From NCBI GenBank assembly GCA_963734665.1, contig CAVTIR010000016.1:1-64000 (forward strand): DNA of 64,000 nt, read 5' to 3'. Shown piece by piece: positions 51,728-59,977 of this stretch. Each line of letters begins with the position of its first letter. The first letter of the stretch is position 1. The position numbers were made by a program, and so were the translations under genes. This DNA comes from Trebonia sp963734665 (GTDB taxonomy: Bacteria > Actinomycetota > Actinomycetes > Streptosporangiales > Streptosporangiaceae). The notes under the pieces were generated by a model. That model searched no databases. It was not told the DNA's origin and saw only the letters and a list, made by a program, of their open reading frames with translations.

Positions 51728-52999
51728 GTGCACATCCGGGGGTTGGGTAAGCGATCGCTTGGGCGGCAGTTCGGGTGGCTCTGGGCGGCGTTCGCCGTCA
51801 GCGCCTACGGATCGGGGATCGGGTTCGGCGCCTTCCCCATCATCGCGGTCCGGGTGCTGCACGCCGGTTCCATTGAGGTGTCGGCCCTCTCCGCGGCGGG
51901 GCTCGCCGTCGGCGCCGTGGTGGCCGTGCCACTCGGCCCGTGGGTGGAGTTCCGGCGTAAGCGGCCGGTGATGATGGCGATGGACCTCGCCAGGTTCGCC
52001 GCGCTGATGACCATTCCGGCCGCCTACGCGCTCGGCTGGCTCAGCTTCGCTCAGCTCCTCGTCGTCTCGATCGTCGTGGCCGCGGCCAAGATCACGTTCA
52101 ACGCAGCAAGCGGCGCGAACATCAAGGCCCTGGTGAAGCCGGAGGACCTGCTGGTCGCCAACAGCCGCTTCGAGTCAACCACCTGGTCCGCCCTCGTGGT
52201 CGGCCCGCCGCTCGGCGGTGCCGCCGTCGGGCTCCTCGGGCCGGTGACGACCGTGCTAGCGGACGCGGTCAGCTACCTGCTGTCGGCCTGCGGCGTGGCG
52301 TTGATCGGCGGCGGGGAGCAGCGTCCGCAGCGGCCGCTGACCTCGCGGCACCGGGCTGCCGAGGTGCTTGACGGCTGGCGGCACATCCTCGGTAGCCCGG
52401 CGCTGCGCCCGGTCTTTTTCAACCGGCTGCTGGTCGGCGGCCTGATCCTGGCGGCTGAACCGGTGCTCGTGGTCCTGATGCTCGGGCAGCTCAAGTTCGC
52501 GCCCTGGCAGTACACCCTCGCGTTCGGCGTGCCCTGCATCGGCGGGTTCATCGGGTCCCGGCTGGCCCGTCCGCTGGTCGCCCGGTTCGGGCGGCACCGG
52601 ATCATGCTGGTCGTCGGGACGCTGTCGGCCTGCTGGCCGATCGGGCTCGCGTTCACGGGGCCGGGCCTGGGCGGCGTCGTCCTCGTCATCGGCGTCCAGT
52701 TCGGGCTCGTCCTCTGCATGGGCGTGTTTAACCCGGTGTCCGCTACCTACCGGCTCGACCACACGGAGAAGCAACTCGTCGCCCGGGTGCTCGCGGCCTG
52801 GTCGGTGTCGACCAGCCTCGCCACCGCCGCCCTAACCGCGGTGTGGGGCGTGCTCGCGAGCCTCACGAGCCCCCGTATCGCGATCGCCGTCGCGGGCATT
52901 TTGCTCCTGGCTACCCCGGTCCTGCTGCCGCGTCGCGACTACGTACCGCAGTCAGCCGACTCTGTTGCGGAGCCAACCCGGATTAGCTTGACGGGCTGA
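51728..52999 (+). CDS. MFS transporter (DHA3-like)
   Basis: 423 residues from GTG 51728. About twelve hydrophobic segments; a WAAFAVSAYGSGIGFGAFPII start, then VEFRRKRPVMMAMDLAR in the TM2-TM3 loop and RPLVARFGRHRIMLVVG in the second half. These resemble the DHA3/enterobactin-exporter-like MFS family. It has no close neighbour operon. The gene is divergent from the truncated LysR regulator. The substrate is unknown. Confidence 0.9.
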   Translation: MHIRGLGKRSLGRQFGWLWAAFAVSAYGSGIGFGAFPIIAVRVLHAGSIEVSALSAAGLAVGAVVAVPLGPWVEFRRKRPVMMAMDLARFAALMTIPAAYALGWLSFAQLLVVSIVVAAAKITFNAASGANIKALVKPEDLLVANSRFESTTWSALVVGPPLGGAAVGLLGPVTTVLADAVSYLLSACGVALIGGGEQRPQRPLTSRHRAAEVLDGWRHILGSPALRPVFFNRLLVGGLILAAEPVLVVLMLGQLKFAPWQYTLAFGVPCIGGFIGSRLARPLVARFGRHRIMLVVGTLSACWPIGLAFTGPGLGGVVLVIGVQFGLVLCMGVFNPVSATYRLDHTEKQLVARVLAAWSVSTSLATAALTAVWGVLASLTSPRIAIAVAGILLLATPVLLPRRDYVPQSADSVAEPTRISLTG

Positions 53000-53050
53000 C
53001 GGGCAGATCTTCACCTGTGCTTGCGGGAGCACACGGAGGAGGAGGCCACA

Positions 53051-53356
53051 GTGTCAGCGATGCTCAAGCTGGTACGGGAGGGCTTGGGCGTAGAGCTGTG
53101 GCGCGGCTGGTTCGGCGTCACCGTCGACGGCAAGAGCCTCGGCTCGCTTGAGTACCTCGAGACGATCGAGGCACCGGTTGAGCCTGGGCACCACACGCTG
53201 CGCGTCCAGCGCGGCCGGTACTCAAGCTTTGCCCACTCTTTTGACGCATCCGACGGCGAGACTGTCACCTTCCGCTGTCACGGCGCGATGGTCTGGACTC
53301 GGTTCATCGCGTCCCTGGTGAAGCCGGACCTGGCGATCTCGCTCCGCCGGGAGTAG
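53051..53356 (+). CDS. Small protein of unknown function
   Basis: 101 residues from GTG 53051, chosen for the GGAGGAGGAGG ribosome site just upstream. Sequence features: a helix start (AMLKLVREGLGVELWRGWFGV), then a beta-rich middle (VTVDGKSLGSLEYLETIEAPVEPGHHTLRVQRGRY) and a hydrophobic C-terminal part. The middle suggests a small beta-sandwich, as in PEGA-like or carboxypeptidase-regulatory-like domains, which I state as a guess. It precedes the phosphotransferase gene by 11 nt and may share its transcript. Confidence 0.65.
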   Translation: MSAMLKLVREGLGVELWRGWFGVTVDGKSLGSLEYLETIEAPVEPGHHTLRVQRGRYSSFAHSFDASDGETVTFRCHGAMVWTRFIASLVKPDLAISLRRE

Positions 53357-53367
53357 TTTCTCCAGGC

Positions 53368-54387
53368 ATGACCGATCTCCCCGGCCTGGACCTGGCGCGG
53401 CTCGCCACCTGGTTCGATGGCGCGTGTCCCGGCGAGATCGGCGGCCCGCTGCGGGGGAAACTGATCGCGGGGGGCCGGTCGAACCTGACTTACGAGGTCA
53501 GCGACGGCACCCGGAGCTGGGTGGTGCGCCGTCCGCCGCTCGGGCACGTGCTCGCCACCGCCCACGACATGGAACGTGAGTACCGGGTGATCACCGCGCT
53601 GCGTGACACCGGCGTCCCCGTTCCGCTGACCTACGCCCTGTGCGCCGATCCCGATGTGCTCGGCGCGCCCTTCTACGTGATGTCCAAGGTCGACGGAGTT
53701 CCCTACCGGACGGCCGACCAGCTGGCCGAGCTCGGGCCGACCCGGGCCAGGGCCATCGCGGAACACATGATCGGCACCCTCGCGGTGCTGCACGCGGTGC
53801 CGCCCGCCGAGGTGGGGCTCGCGGAGTTCGGTCGGCCGCAGGGCTTCCTCGCCAGGCAGGTGCGCCGGTGGAAGCAGCAGCTTGACGCGTCGCGCAGCCG
53901 TCCGCTCGCCGGCATCGACGAGCTGCACGCCCTGCTAGCGGCCGATCCTCCTGACGGGTCGCCGCCGGCGATCGTGCATGGCGACTACCGGCTGGACAAC
54001 GTGCTCGTCGGTACCGATGACAAGGTGGCCGCGGTGGTGGACTGGGAGATGGCCACCCTGGGCGACCCGCTGACGGATGTCGGGCTACTCGTCGTTTACC
54101 AGCAGATGGACCGGCTCGGCGACGGGCCGATGGCCAGTGACGCGCCCGGGTACCCCAGCGTGCCGGAGGTCCTCGACCTCTATGCCGCGTGCAGCGGCCG
54201 GGACCTGTCCGACCTCGGCTTCTACATCGCCCTCGCCTCGTTCAAGGCGGCGGTGATCCTTGAAGGCATTCATTTCCGGTACGTCCATGGCCAGACGGTC
54301 GGTGAGGGGTTCGAGGAGATCGGCACGCTTGTCGAGCCCCTGGTCGCTTCCGGACTGGCCGCGATTCGCGGAGTCTTATTCTTTTGA
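53368..54387 (+). CDS. APH-type phosphotransferase of the ACAD10/11-like group
   Basis: 339 residues. The aminoglycoside-phosphotransferase fold shows RSNLTYEVSD, HGDYRLDNVLVG with the catalytic Asp, and VVDWEMATLGDPLTDVG with the metal-binding Asp. This sub-branch is commonly linked to acyl-CoA dehydrogenases (as in animal ACAD10/ACAD11, where it acts on 4-hydroxy acyl chains), and an acyl-CoA dehydrogenase gene follows. The function is likely hydroxyacyl-CoA phosphorylation, not antibiotic resistance. The last codons lie in the left arm of an 18-bp inverted repeat. Confidence 0.88.
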   Translation: MTDLPGLDLARLATWFDGACPGEIGGPLRGKLIAGGRSNLTYEVSDGTRSWVVRRPPLGHVLATAHDMEREYRVITALRDTGVPVPLTYALCADPDVLGAPFYVMSKVDGVPYRTADQLAELGPTRARAIAEHMIGTLAVLHAVPPAEVGLAEFGRPQGFLARQVRRWKQQLDASRSRPLAGIDELHALLAADPPDGSPPAIVHGDYRLDNVLVGTDDKVAAVVDWEMATLGDPLTDVGLLVVYQQMDRLGDGPMASDAPGYPSVPEVLDLYAACSGRDLSDLGFYIALASFKAAVILEGIHFRYVHGQTVGEGFEEIGTLVEPLVASGLAAIRGVLFF

Positions 54388-54436
54388 CGCCGCGACCAGG
54401 TGAAACTTCAAAGACAGGCAAAAGAATAAGACTCCG
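54369..54436 (+). repeat. 18-bp AT-rich inverted repeat between the phosphotransferase and acyl-CoA dehydrogenase genes
   Basis: CGGAGTCTTATTCTTTTG at 54369-54386 is perfectly complementary to 54419-54436, with a 32-nt loop. The left arm contains the phosphotransferase stop; the right arm ends beside the GGAGG ribosome site of the dehydrogenase. The AT-rich arms contrast with their GC-rich surroundings. Confidence 0.8.
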
Positions 54437-54447
54437 GAGGACAACTG

Positions 54448-55674
54448 ATGGACTTCGCCTTTGACGCGCGGACCGAGGAACTGCGGGCCAGACTGCTCGA
54501 GTTCATGGATGCACACGTCTACCCGGCCGAGGCGGTGTTCCACGAGCAGCTGGCCGCGCTAGAGAACCGCTGGGCCTGGACCAGCGTGCCGGTGCTCGCC
54601 GAGCTGCGCGCGCAGGCCCGGTCCCGGGGCCTGTGGAACCTGTTCCTGCCCGGCGAGCAGGGTGCCGGCCTGACGAACCTGCAGTACGCCCCGCTCGCGG
54701 AGATCACCGGGCGCAGCCTGGGCCTGGCGCCTGCCGCGCTGAACTGTGCCGCACCGGACACGGGGAACATGGAAGTGCTTGCCACGTTCGGCACGCCGGA
54801 ACAGCAGAAGCGCTGGCTGCGACCGCTGCTTGACGGCGAGATCCGCTCATCGTTCGCGATGACCGAGCCCGACGTGGCCTCCTCGGACGCCACTAATATC
54901 GCCACGCGCATCGAGCTCGACGGTGACGAGTACGTGATCAATGGTCACAAGTGGTGGATCACCGGGGCCCTGAACCCGGAGGCGGAGATCTTCATCGTGA
55001 TGGGCAAGACCGACCCGTCCGCCGACCGGCACCGTCAGCAGTCCATGATCCTGGTCCCGCGCGATACCCCTGGGGTATCGATCGTTCGCGGCATGGAGAT
55101 CTTCGGCTACGACGACCACGAGCACGGCGGCCACGCCGAGATCGTGTTCAGCGACGTCCGGGTCCCCGCCGCCAACCTGATCGGCGGCGAGGGCGACGGT
55201 TTCGCGATCGCGCAGGCCCGCCTGGGACCTGGCCGGATTCACCACTGCATGCGCTCGATCGGCCTTGCAGAGCGGGCCATCGAGCTGATGTGCGCGCGAG
55301 CGGACTCCCGGGTCGCCTTCGGGAAGCCGCTCGCCGAGCAGGGCGTGATCCGTGACTGGATCGCCGAGGCGCGCGTCCGCATCGAGCAGTTGCGCCTGCT
55401 CGTGCTCAAGGCCGCGTGGCTGATGGACACGGCCGGCAACAAGGCGGCCCACACGGAGATCCAGGCCATCAAGATCGCCACCCCGGCCACCGTCGAGTGG
55501 ATCATCGACAAGGCCATCCAGGTCCACGGAGCGGGCGGGCTGAGCCAGGACTTCCCGCTGGCATCCGCGTTCGCCGGCATCCGCACCCTGCGCTTCGCCG
55601 ACGGCCCGGACGAGGTGCACAAGAACGCCCTCGCCCGCGCCGAGCTAAACCGCCAGCGCTCCCGAGGCAAGTAA
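54448..55674 (+). CDS. Acyl-CoA dehydrogenase (ACAD11-like)
   Basis: 408 residues. Signatures: FAMTEPDVASSDATNI (flavin site), INGHKWWITGALNPEAEIFIVMGKTDP, GEGDGFAIAQARLGPGRIHHCMRSIGLAERAIELM and the C-terminal KIATPATVEWIIDKAIQVHGAGGLSQDFPL. The family's catalytic base region is QVHGAGGLS. With the phosphotransferase gene it forms a two-gene unit like the fused ACAD10/11. It likely dehydrogenates a hydroxyacyl-derived CoA ester and passes electrons to ETF. Its RBS lies at the base of the inverted repeat. Confidence 0.93.
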   Translation: MDFAFDARTEELRARLLEFMDAHVYPAEAVFHEQLAALENRWAWTSVPVLAELRAQARSRGLWNLFLPGEQGAGLTNLQYAPLAEITGRSLGLAPAALNCAAPDTGNMEVLATFGTPEQQKRWLRPLLDGEIRSSFAMTEPDVASSDATNIATRIELDGDEYVINGHKWWITGALNPEAEIFIVMGKTDPSADRHRQQSMILVPRDTPGVSIVRGMEIFGYDDHEHGGHAEIVFSDVRVPAANLIGGEGDGFAIAQARLGPGRIHHCMRSIGLAERAIELMCARADSRVAFGKPLAEQGVIRDWIAEARVRIEQLRLLVLKAAWLMDTAGNKAAHTEIQAIKIATPATVEWIIDKAIQVHGAGGLSQDFPLASAFAGIRTLRFADGPDEVHKNALARAELNRQRSRGK

Positions 55675-55829
55675 GGAAGAGAGCAGGGTACGCCTCGGGA
55701 CCCATGGGGTCCAGTGATAGCTCTGAGGCGGAGCAGGCACACGTTCGGATTAATCGGGGATGGGTCTCCTCACCGGCGTCACCCTGGCCGAGGACGGTAG
55801 TGCCTCCTCCTGCCGCGAGCCCGCTAGGC

Positions 55830-56822
55830 CTAGGTGCTTGGCAGGGTGCGCGGTAGCCCGAAGCGAGCAAGCAGGCCTCTGTCGCTGAACCTGGTGATGG
55901 CCGCGATCCGGTCATCCGAGACGCTCAGCACGAGCAGTCCGCCGGCTCGGTGAATGTTGGCATTCGGGTCGGCGAGGTAGTAGCCGAACGCTGGCTGGTT
56001 GTTAGCCCGGGTAGGCACTACCTTGAGACCCCGGCCCCAGAATCCCAGGCTCCGGTAGAACTCCGCGATGGCCTGAGGCCCGCGGAACTCGAACGGCTCA
56101 GGTGGCATCGTGAGCCGGGCGTCATCGGTGAGCAGCGCGACGACGGTGTCGAGGTCCCCCTGCTCGAAGGCATCGACGAAGCGGGCCACTACTGCGGCTT
56201 CCTGCGGCGAACGGGGCAGGGCCACACGATCGGGATCCCTGGACGGCCCGAACCCGGTCCGTGCCCGCTGCAAGGCGCTGTTGACCGAAGCCGGGGTGGA
56301 TTCGAGCATCTCGGCGGCCTCGGCCGCTGAGAAGCCGAGGACGTCACGCAAGACCAGCGCGGCCCGCTGCTGGGTAGGCAGCTTCTGCAACCCCGCCACG
56401 AACGAGAGGGCAATGGACTCCCGCGCGTCGTAGCGCGCTTCCGGCCCGAGAGAGACTTCCTCGATGAGGGCGTCGGGATAGGGCTCGAGCCACCACGGGT
56501 CGTCCGAGTGCCCGGCCGCGCCGAACGGGGAGGCGGTGCCGGCGGGATTCGAGGCCTGAGGACGGCGGGACGCGTCTCGCAGGTAGTTGAGGCACCGGTT
56601 GGTGGCGATCCGGTAGAGCCACGCGCGGAGCGCACGCCCGTCGAAGCGATCGAGTGCTTGCCATGCCGACAAGAGAGTCTCCTGAAGTACGTCCTCGGCG
56701 TCTTGGAAGGAGCCGAGAATCCGATAGCAGTGGACGTGGAGTTCGTGACGGTAGGGGGCAATCAACTCCTGGAAGGCATCGCTGTCCCCCGCCTGAGCCC
56801 TGGCGAGCGCGGAACCGTTCAT
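55830..56822 (-). CDS. ECF sigma factor with C-terminal SnoaL-like domain (SigG/SigX5-type)
   Basis: 330 residues. The sigma region 2 lies at ~10-75 (HELHVHCYRILGSFQDAEDVLQETLLSAWQAL, RAWLYRIATNRCLNYLRD) and region 4 at ~140-195 (LPTQQRAALVLRDVLGFSAAEAAEMLESTPASVNSALQRAR). The C-terminal ~120 residues form a SnoaL-like NTF2 domain (PRSPQEAAVVARFVDAFEQGDLDTVVALL). This domain order is that of the TIGR02960 SigX5 group, in which the extension substitutes for an anti-sigma factor. It is divergent from an SDR gene 222 bp away, and ECFs of this kind often control a nearby oxidoreductase. Confidence 0.92.
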   Translation of the reverse strand: MNGSALARAQAGDSDAFQELIAPYRHELHVHCYRILGSFQDAEDVLQETLLSAWQALDRFDGRALRAWLYRIATNRCLNYLRDASRRPQASNPAGTASPFGAAGHSDDPWWLEPYPDALIEEVSLGPEARYDARESIALSFVAGLQKLPTQQRAALVLRDVLGFSAAEAAEMLESTPASVNSALQRARTGFGPSRDPDRVALPRSPQEAAVVARFVDAFEQGDLDTVVALLTDDARLTMPPEPFEFRGPQAIAEFYRSLGFWGRGLKVVPTRANNQPAFGYYLADPNANIHRAGGLLVLSVSDDRIAAITRFSDRGLLARFGLPRTLPST

Positions 56823-57044
56823 CGTCTATCCCACCCCTTCGGACTGACACTCCCTCTACTGGTGTTGAACCCCAGCCGCGCCGGAAAATCATCGCTGGCT
56901 CGGCTCAGTGAACCGCCTCCTGCTGACCGACGGCAACACCGGATGCACGCCGAATTCATCGGTGAATCCGCGATCTCGTCGGGGTTTGAACGGTCGTAGG
57001 ACCTGTCCGACCACAGGCATGTCAGTCATTAGGAGGATCAGAAA

Positions 57045-57800
57045 ATGTCCACTACACGGAACCTGTCAGGAACCACCGCGATCGTCACCGGCGCCAGCCG
57101 GGGGTTCGGCCGGGCGACCGCCGTCTCGCTGGCGGCCCGAGGCGCCCGCGTCATCGGCGTCGCCCGCAGCGCGGGCCCGCTCGCCGAACTCAGGGAGCAG
57201 CTCGGTGACGCCTTCATCCCCGAGCCCGCCGACGTCGCCGACCCGGCAGCGGCGGCGGACCTGATCGCCCGGTACCGGCCCGAGACCATCGTGCTCAACG
57301 CGGGCGCGACCCCGCCGGTCGGCCCTCTCCGGGAGCAGACCTGGGAGACGTTCAGCACGAACTGGAACGTGGACGTCAGGCATGTCTTCGGCTTCATCCG
57401 TGAGGCGCTGACCGCCCCCCTCGACCCCGGCTCGGTGGTCATCAGCCTCTCCAGCGGCGCGGCACTGCGCGGGTCGCCGCTAAGCGGCGGCTATGCCGGC
57501 GCCAAGGCCACCATCAAGATCATCAGCGCCTACGCCGGCCTCGACGTGCAGCGCCACGGATCAGCCATCCGCTTCGTCGCCGTCCTGCCCCAGCTCACCC
57601 CCGCCACGGACCTCGGACGCACTTACACCCGGGCCTACGCGTCCCAGGCGGGCATCAGCGAAGAACAGTTCCTCGAACGCTTCGGCGGCAGCCTCACTAC
57701 CGACCAGGCCGGCGCCAGCATCACCGAACTCGCCGCCGACGACTCCTACACCGCCCCCGCCTACCTCCTCAGCGCCAACGGACTGCAACCTGCCGACTGA
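57045..57800 (+). CDS. SDR-family oxidoreductase
   Basis: 251 residues. NAD(P)-binding TGASRGFGRATA (about 15-26), NAG motif LNAGAT and catalytic Y150-x3-K154 in GGYAGAKATIK, with Ser at ~136-137 (SLSSG). AGGAGGATCAGAAA precedes ATG 57045. It likely oxidises or reduces a small hydroxyl/keto compound. The divergent SnoaL-type sigma gene suggests regulation by that factor. A 12-bp hairpin follows the stop. Confidence 0.92.
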   Translation: MSTTRNLSGTTAIVTGASRGFGRATAVSLAARGARVIGVARSAGPLAELREQLGDAFIPEPADVADPAAAADLIARYRPETIVLNAGATPPVGPLREQTWETFSTNWNVDVRHVFGFIREALTAPLDPGSVVISLSSGAALRGSPLSGGYAGAKATIKIISAYAGLDVQRHGSAIRFVAVLPQLTPATDLGRTYTRAYASQAGISEEQFLERFGGSLTTDQAGASITELAADDSYTAPAYLLSANGLQPAD

Positions 57801-57806
57801 GAAAAG

Positions 57807-57840
57807 CATGGGCCGCCGCCACCAACCCCGGCGGCCCATG
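57807..57840 (+). terminator. Terminator hairpin after the SDR gene
   Basis: Perfect 12-bp arms CATGGGCCGCCG (57807-57818) and its complement (57829-57840), loop of 10 nt. It lies 7 nt beyond the stop. Confidence 0.85.
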
Positions 57841-58122
57841 TAGACCGCGATCAAGGGCTCGGAGCCCTGGCTGCTGTTCGTGAGGAGTGAGCGCAGCGCC
57901 TTAGGCCGGGCGGCACGGGTGGCGGGTGCCCGGACACCTGCCACCACCGCCAACACGCCGCCAGCCAACGCCCCTGCCCGCAGTCATCACCGATGCGTCA
58001 CTGGACCATAACGTTCAGTGGTCAACTAGAGGAAACAACACATGACCAGATGAGACAACACATGGTCAATGTTGAATTTCTGGGAGAATTGATTAACGAT
58101 GATCTAGTCGTACGGAACACTG
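57841..58122. other. Intergenic region upstream of the second acyl-CoA dehydrogenase
   Basis: No gene is supported in this stretch. A 62-codon frame at 57993 runs into the next gene and lacks a ribosome site. Two copies of ACAACACATG (from about 58034 and 58063) occur in an AT-richer section (58014-58120) that probably contains the promoter and regulator sites of the downstream gene. Confidence 0.5.
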
Positions 58123-58153
58123 AGATGTCGCACCCGCCGATGGTGCGACATCT
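58123..58153 (+). promoter_or_regulatory. Perfect 12-bp inverted repeat in the leader of an acyl-CoA dehydrogenase gene
   Basis: AGATGTCGCACC (58123-58134) pairs with 58142-58153 around a 7-nt loop. It lies 24 nt before GTG 58178. It could be a regulator's operator or an mRNA hairpin in the leader; no U tract follows. Confidence 0.65.
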
Positions 58154-58177
58154 ATGTTTGCCTGCCAGGAGGACGTT

Positions 58178-59389
58178 GTGAGCGAATATTTTACCACAGA
58201 GCGTCATGAACGGCTACGCCGGGAGGTCGCAGAATTCGCAGAGACGAGAGTCCGTCCACTCATACCAGAAATGGAAGCGTCCAAGTCCGTACAGCACACA
58301 CTGTCCCGGCTAATCGCACGTCAGGGCTGGATTGGCGTGACCATAGGCCCTCAGTACGGGGGGATGGGCCTGGGACACCTGGCAAAGACCATTATCATCG
58401 AGGAACTTTCCCGGGTCAGCGGCGCCATGGGCGCCATGGTGCAGGCCTCGCAACTGGGCGTGGCGAAAATCCTCCACTTCGGCGACGAAATTCAAAGAAA
58501 GATGTGGCTGCCTGCGATAGCCAGCGGGGATTGCCTGCCGACGATCGCGGTTACCGAGCCCGACGCCGGGGGCTTTGTGCTCGGCATGGAGGCCACCGCG
58601 GAACGTGACGGCGACGAGTACGTTCTGAACGGCCGGAAGATTTACATCGGCAACAGCCACGTCGGCGACCTGCACGGCGTGGTGGTCCGCACCGGGACCG
58701 GGAGCAGGGGACTTTCGGCGTTCCTCGTGGAGTCGTACCGTCCCGGCCTGCGGCTGGCGCCGCACAAAGAGGGCATAGGGCTGCACGGGTTCAGCTTCGG
58801 CGAGCTGATCTTCGAGGACTGCCGGGTGCCCGCCGGCAACCTGCTGGGCGCCGAGGGAGACGGCCTCGCCGTCGCGTACAGCTCGAGCGTGCTCTACGGC
58901 CGGCCCAACCTGACCGCAGTGTCCCTGGGCATCCACCGCGCCCTGGTCGAGGAAACCACGGCGTTCGCTATGAAGCGGATGCGCTACGACAGGCCGCTCG
59001 GCGAGCTGCCGACGATCAAGATGAAGCTAGGCCAGATGCAGTCCCGGATGATGACCGCGCGGCTCGCCGCGTACCACGCGGCGCACCTGCTCGACCAGGG
59101 ATACCCGTGCGACGCCGAGCTCATCAACGCCAAGCTGATCAACGTTGAGTACGCGCTTGACTCGGCGCGGAACGCGATGGAGATACACGGTGCGGCCGGA
59201 CTGTTCACCGACCGGCCGATCGAGCGGTACCTGCGCGACGCGTTCAACATCTTCGCGCCGGCCGGCACCTCCGACATCCAGTTGCTCCGGCTCGGCGAGA
59301 CCGCGATGGGCACGGCAAAGGGACAGTGGTCCGAGCGGTTCGCGGAGGTCTCGTCGGCCTCCGCCGCGGCGATCGAGGCCGCCGAGTAA
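58178..59389 (+). CDS. Acyl-CoA dehydrogenase
   Basis: ~403 residues from GTG 58178, 6 nt after an AGGAGG site; the in-frame ATG 58154 has no site. Family features: AVTEPDAGGFVLGMEATAER, NGRKIYIGNSHVGDLHGVVVRTG, GAEGDGLAVAYSSSVLYGRPNLTAVSLGIHRAL and the C-terminal MEIHGAAGLFTDRPIERYLRDAFNIFAPAGTSDIQ. The end resembles branches that act on short or unusual acyl groups, but the substrate cannot be told. It stands alone, convergent with the GAF gene. Confidence 0.92.
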   Translation: MSEYFTTERHERLRREVAEFAETRVRPLIPEMEASKSVQHTLSRLIARQGWIGVTIGPQYGGMGLGHLAKTIIIEELSRVSGAMGAMVQASQLGVAKILHFGDEIQRKMWLPAIASGDCLPTIAVTEPDAGGFVLGMEATAERDGDEYVLNGRKIYIGNSHVGDLHGVVVRTGTGSRGLSAFLVESYRPGLRLAPHKEGIGLHGFSFGELIFEDCRVPAGNLLGAEGDGLAVAYSSSVLYGRPNLTAVSLGIHRALVEETTAFAMKRMRYDRPLGELPTIKMKLGQMQSRMMTARLAAYHAAHLLDQGYPCDAELINAKLINVEYALDSARNAMEIHGAAGLFTDRPIERYLRDAFNIFAPAGTSDIQLLRLGETAMGTAKGQWSERFAEVSSASAAAIEAAE

Positions 59390-59403
59390 GGTCCCTGCCC
59401 AGG

Positions 59404-59964
59404 TCAGCTGCGCTGCTGCTCGCGCTGGTGGATCATATCCATCATCTCGGCCGCCTTCGCCTTGATGAAGTCGAGCCCCGGCCGTCCCCACGGCCGGGGC
59501 TCGAGGTCCACGATGCAGACCGTGCCCAGCGTGGTGCCGGTCCGGTCGATCAGCGGCGCTCCCAGGTAGGACCGGATGCCGAACTCGTCGACCACCGGGT
59601 TGCCGGCGAACCGCGGGTAGTCGCACACGTCGTCGAGTACGAGCGGAAGCCTGCGCGCGATCACGTGCGGGCACCAGCCCTGCTGCATGCCCATGACCCG
59701 CGCCGGGTCGTCGGCCGCCGCCACCGCTCCGGGACCGCCCGGCACCACGGCGGGTGCGTACAGTCCGGCGAAGTACTGCCGGTCGTCGCTGACGAAGTTC
59801 ACCATTGCCAGCGGGGCATTGGCCGACGTGGCCAGCATGCGCGCGAAGTCGTCGAACTCCGGTTCCGGGCGCTCGCCCAGGCCGAGTTCGCGCAGCCGCA
59901 CCAGCCGGCGCGGCGCTTCCTCGTCCACCGGGGTGAATAGGTGGGGGTTCTGTTCGTACATCAT
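59404..59964 (-). CDS. GAF-domain protein of the conservon operon
   Basis: 186 residues. A single GAF domain occupies about 25-175, with SDDRQYFAGLYAP, GWCPHVIARRLPLVLDDV, GIRSYLGAPLIDR and GTVCIVDLEPRPWG (the typical oxidation/photoreceptor-like GAF pattern around a Cys-His pair; GWCPHV). It lacks an effector domain. It lies 13 nt downstream of the GTPase gene and is probably the last gene of the conservon. It may sense a small ligand or redox state. Confidence 0.85.
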   Translation of the reverse strand: MMYEQNPHLFTPVDEEAPRRLVRLRELGLGERPEPEFDDFARMLATSANAPLAMVNFVSDDRQYFAGLYAPAVVPGGPGAVAAADDPARVMGMQQGWCPHVIARRLPLVLDDVCDYPRFAGNPVVDEFGIRSYLGAPLIDRTGTTLGTVCIVDLEPRPWGRPGLDFIKAKAAEMMDMIHQREQQRS

Positions 59965-59977
59965 GGCGGGCTCCGTC

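Noticed and set aside
57993..58181. A 62-codon plus-strand frame before the acyl-CoA dehydrogenase
   Set aside because: It has no ribosome site, overlaps the hairpin and the start of the real gene, and its sequence has no features.
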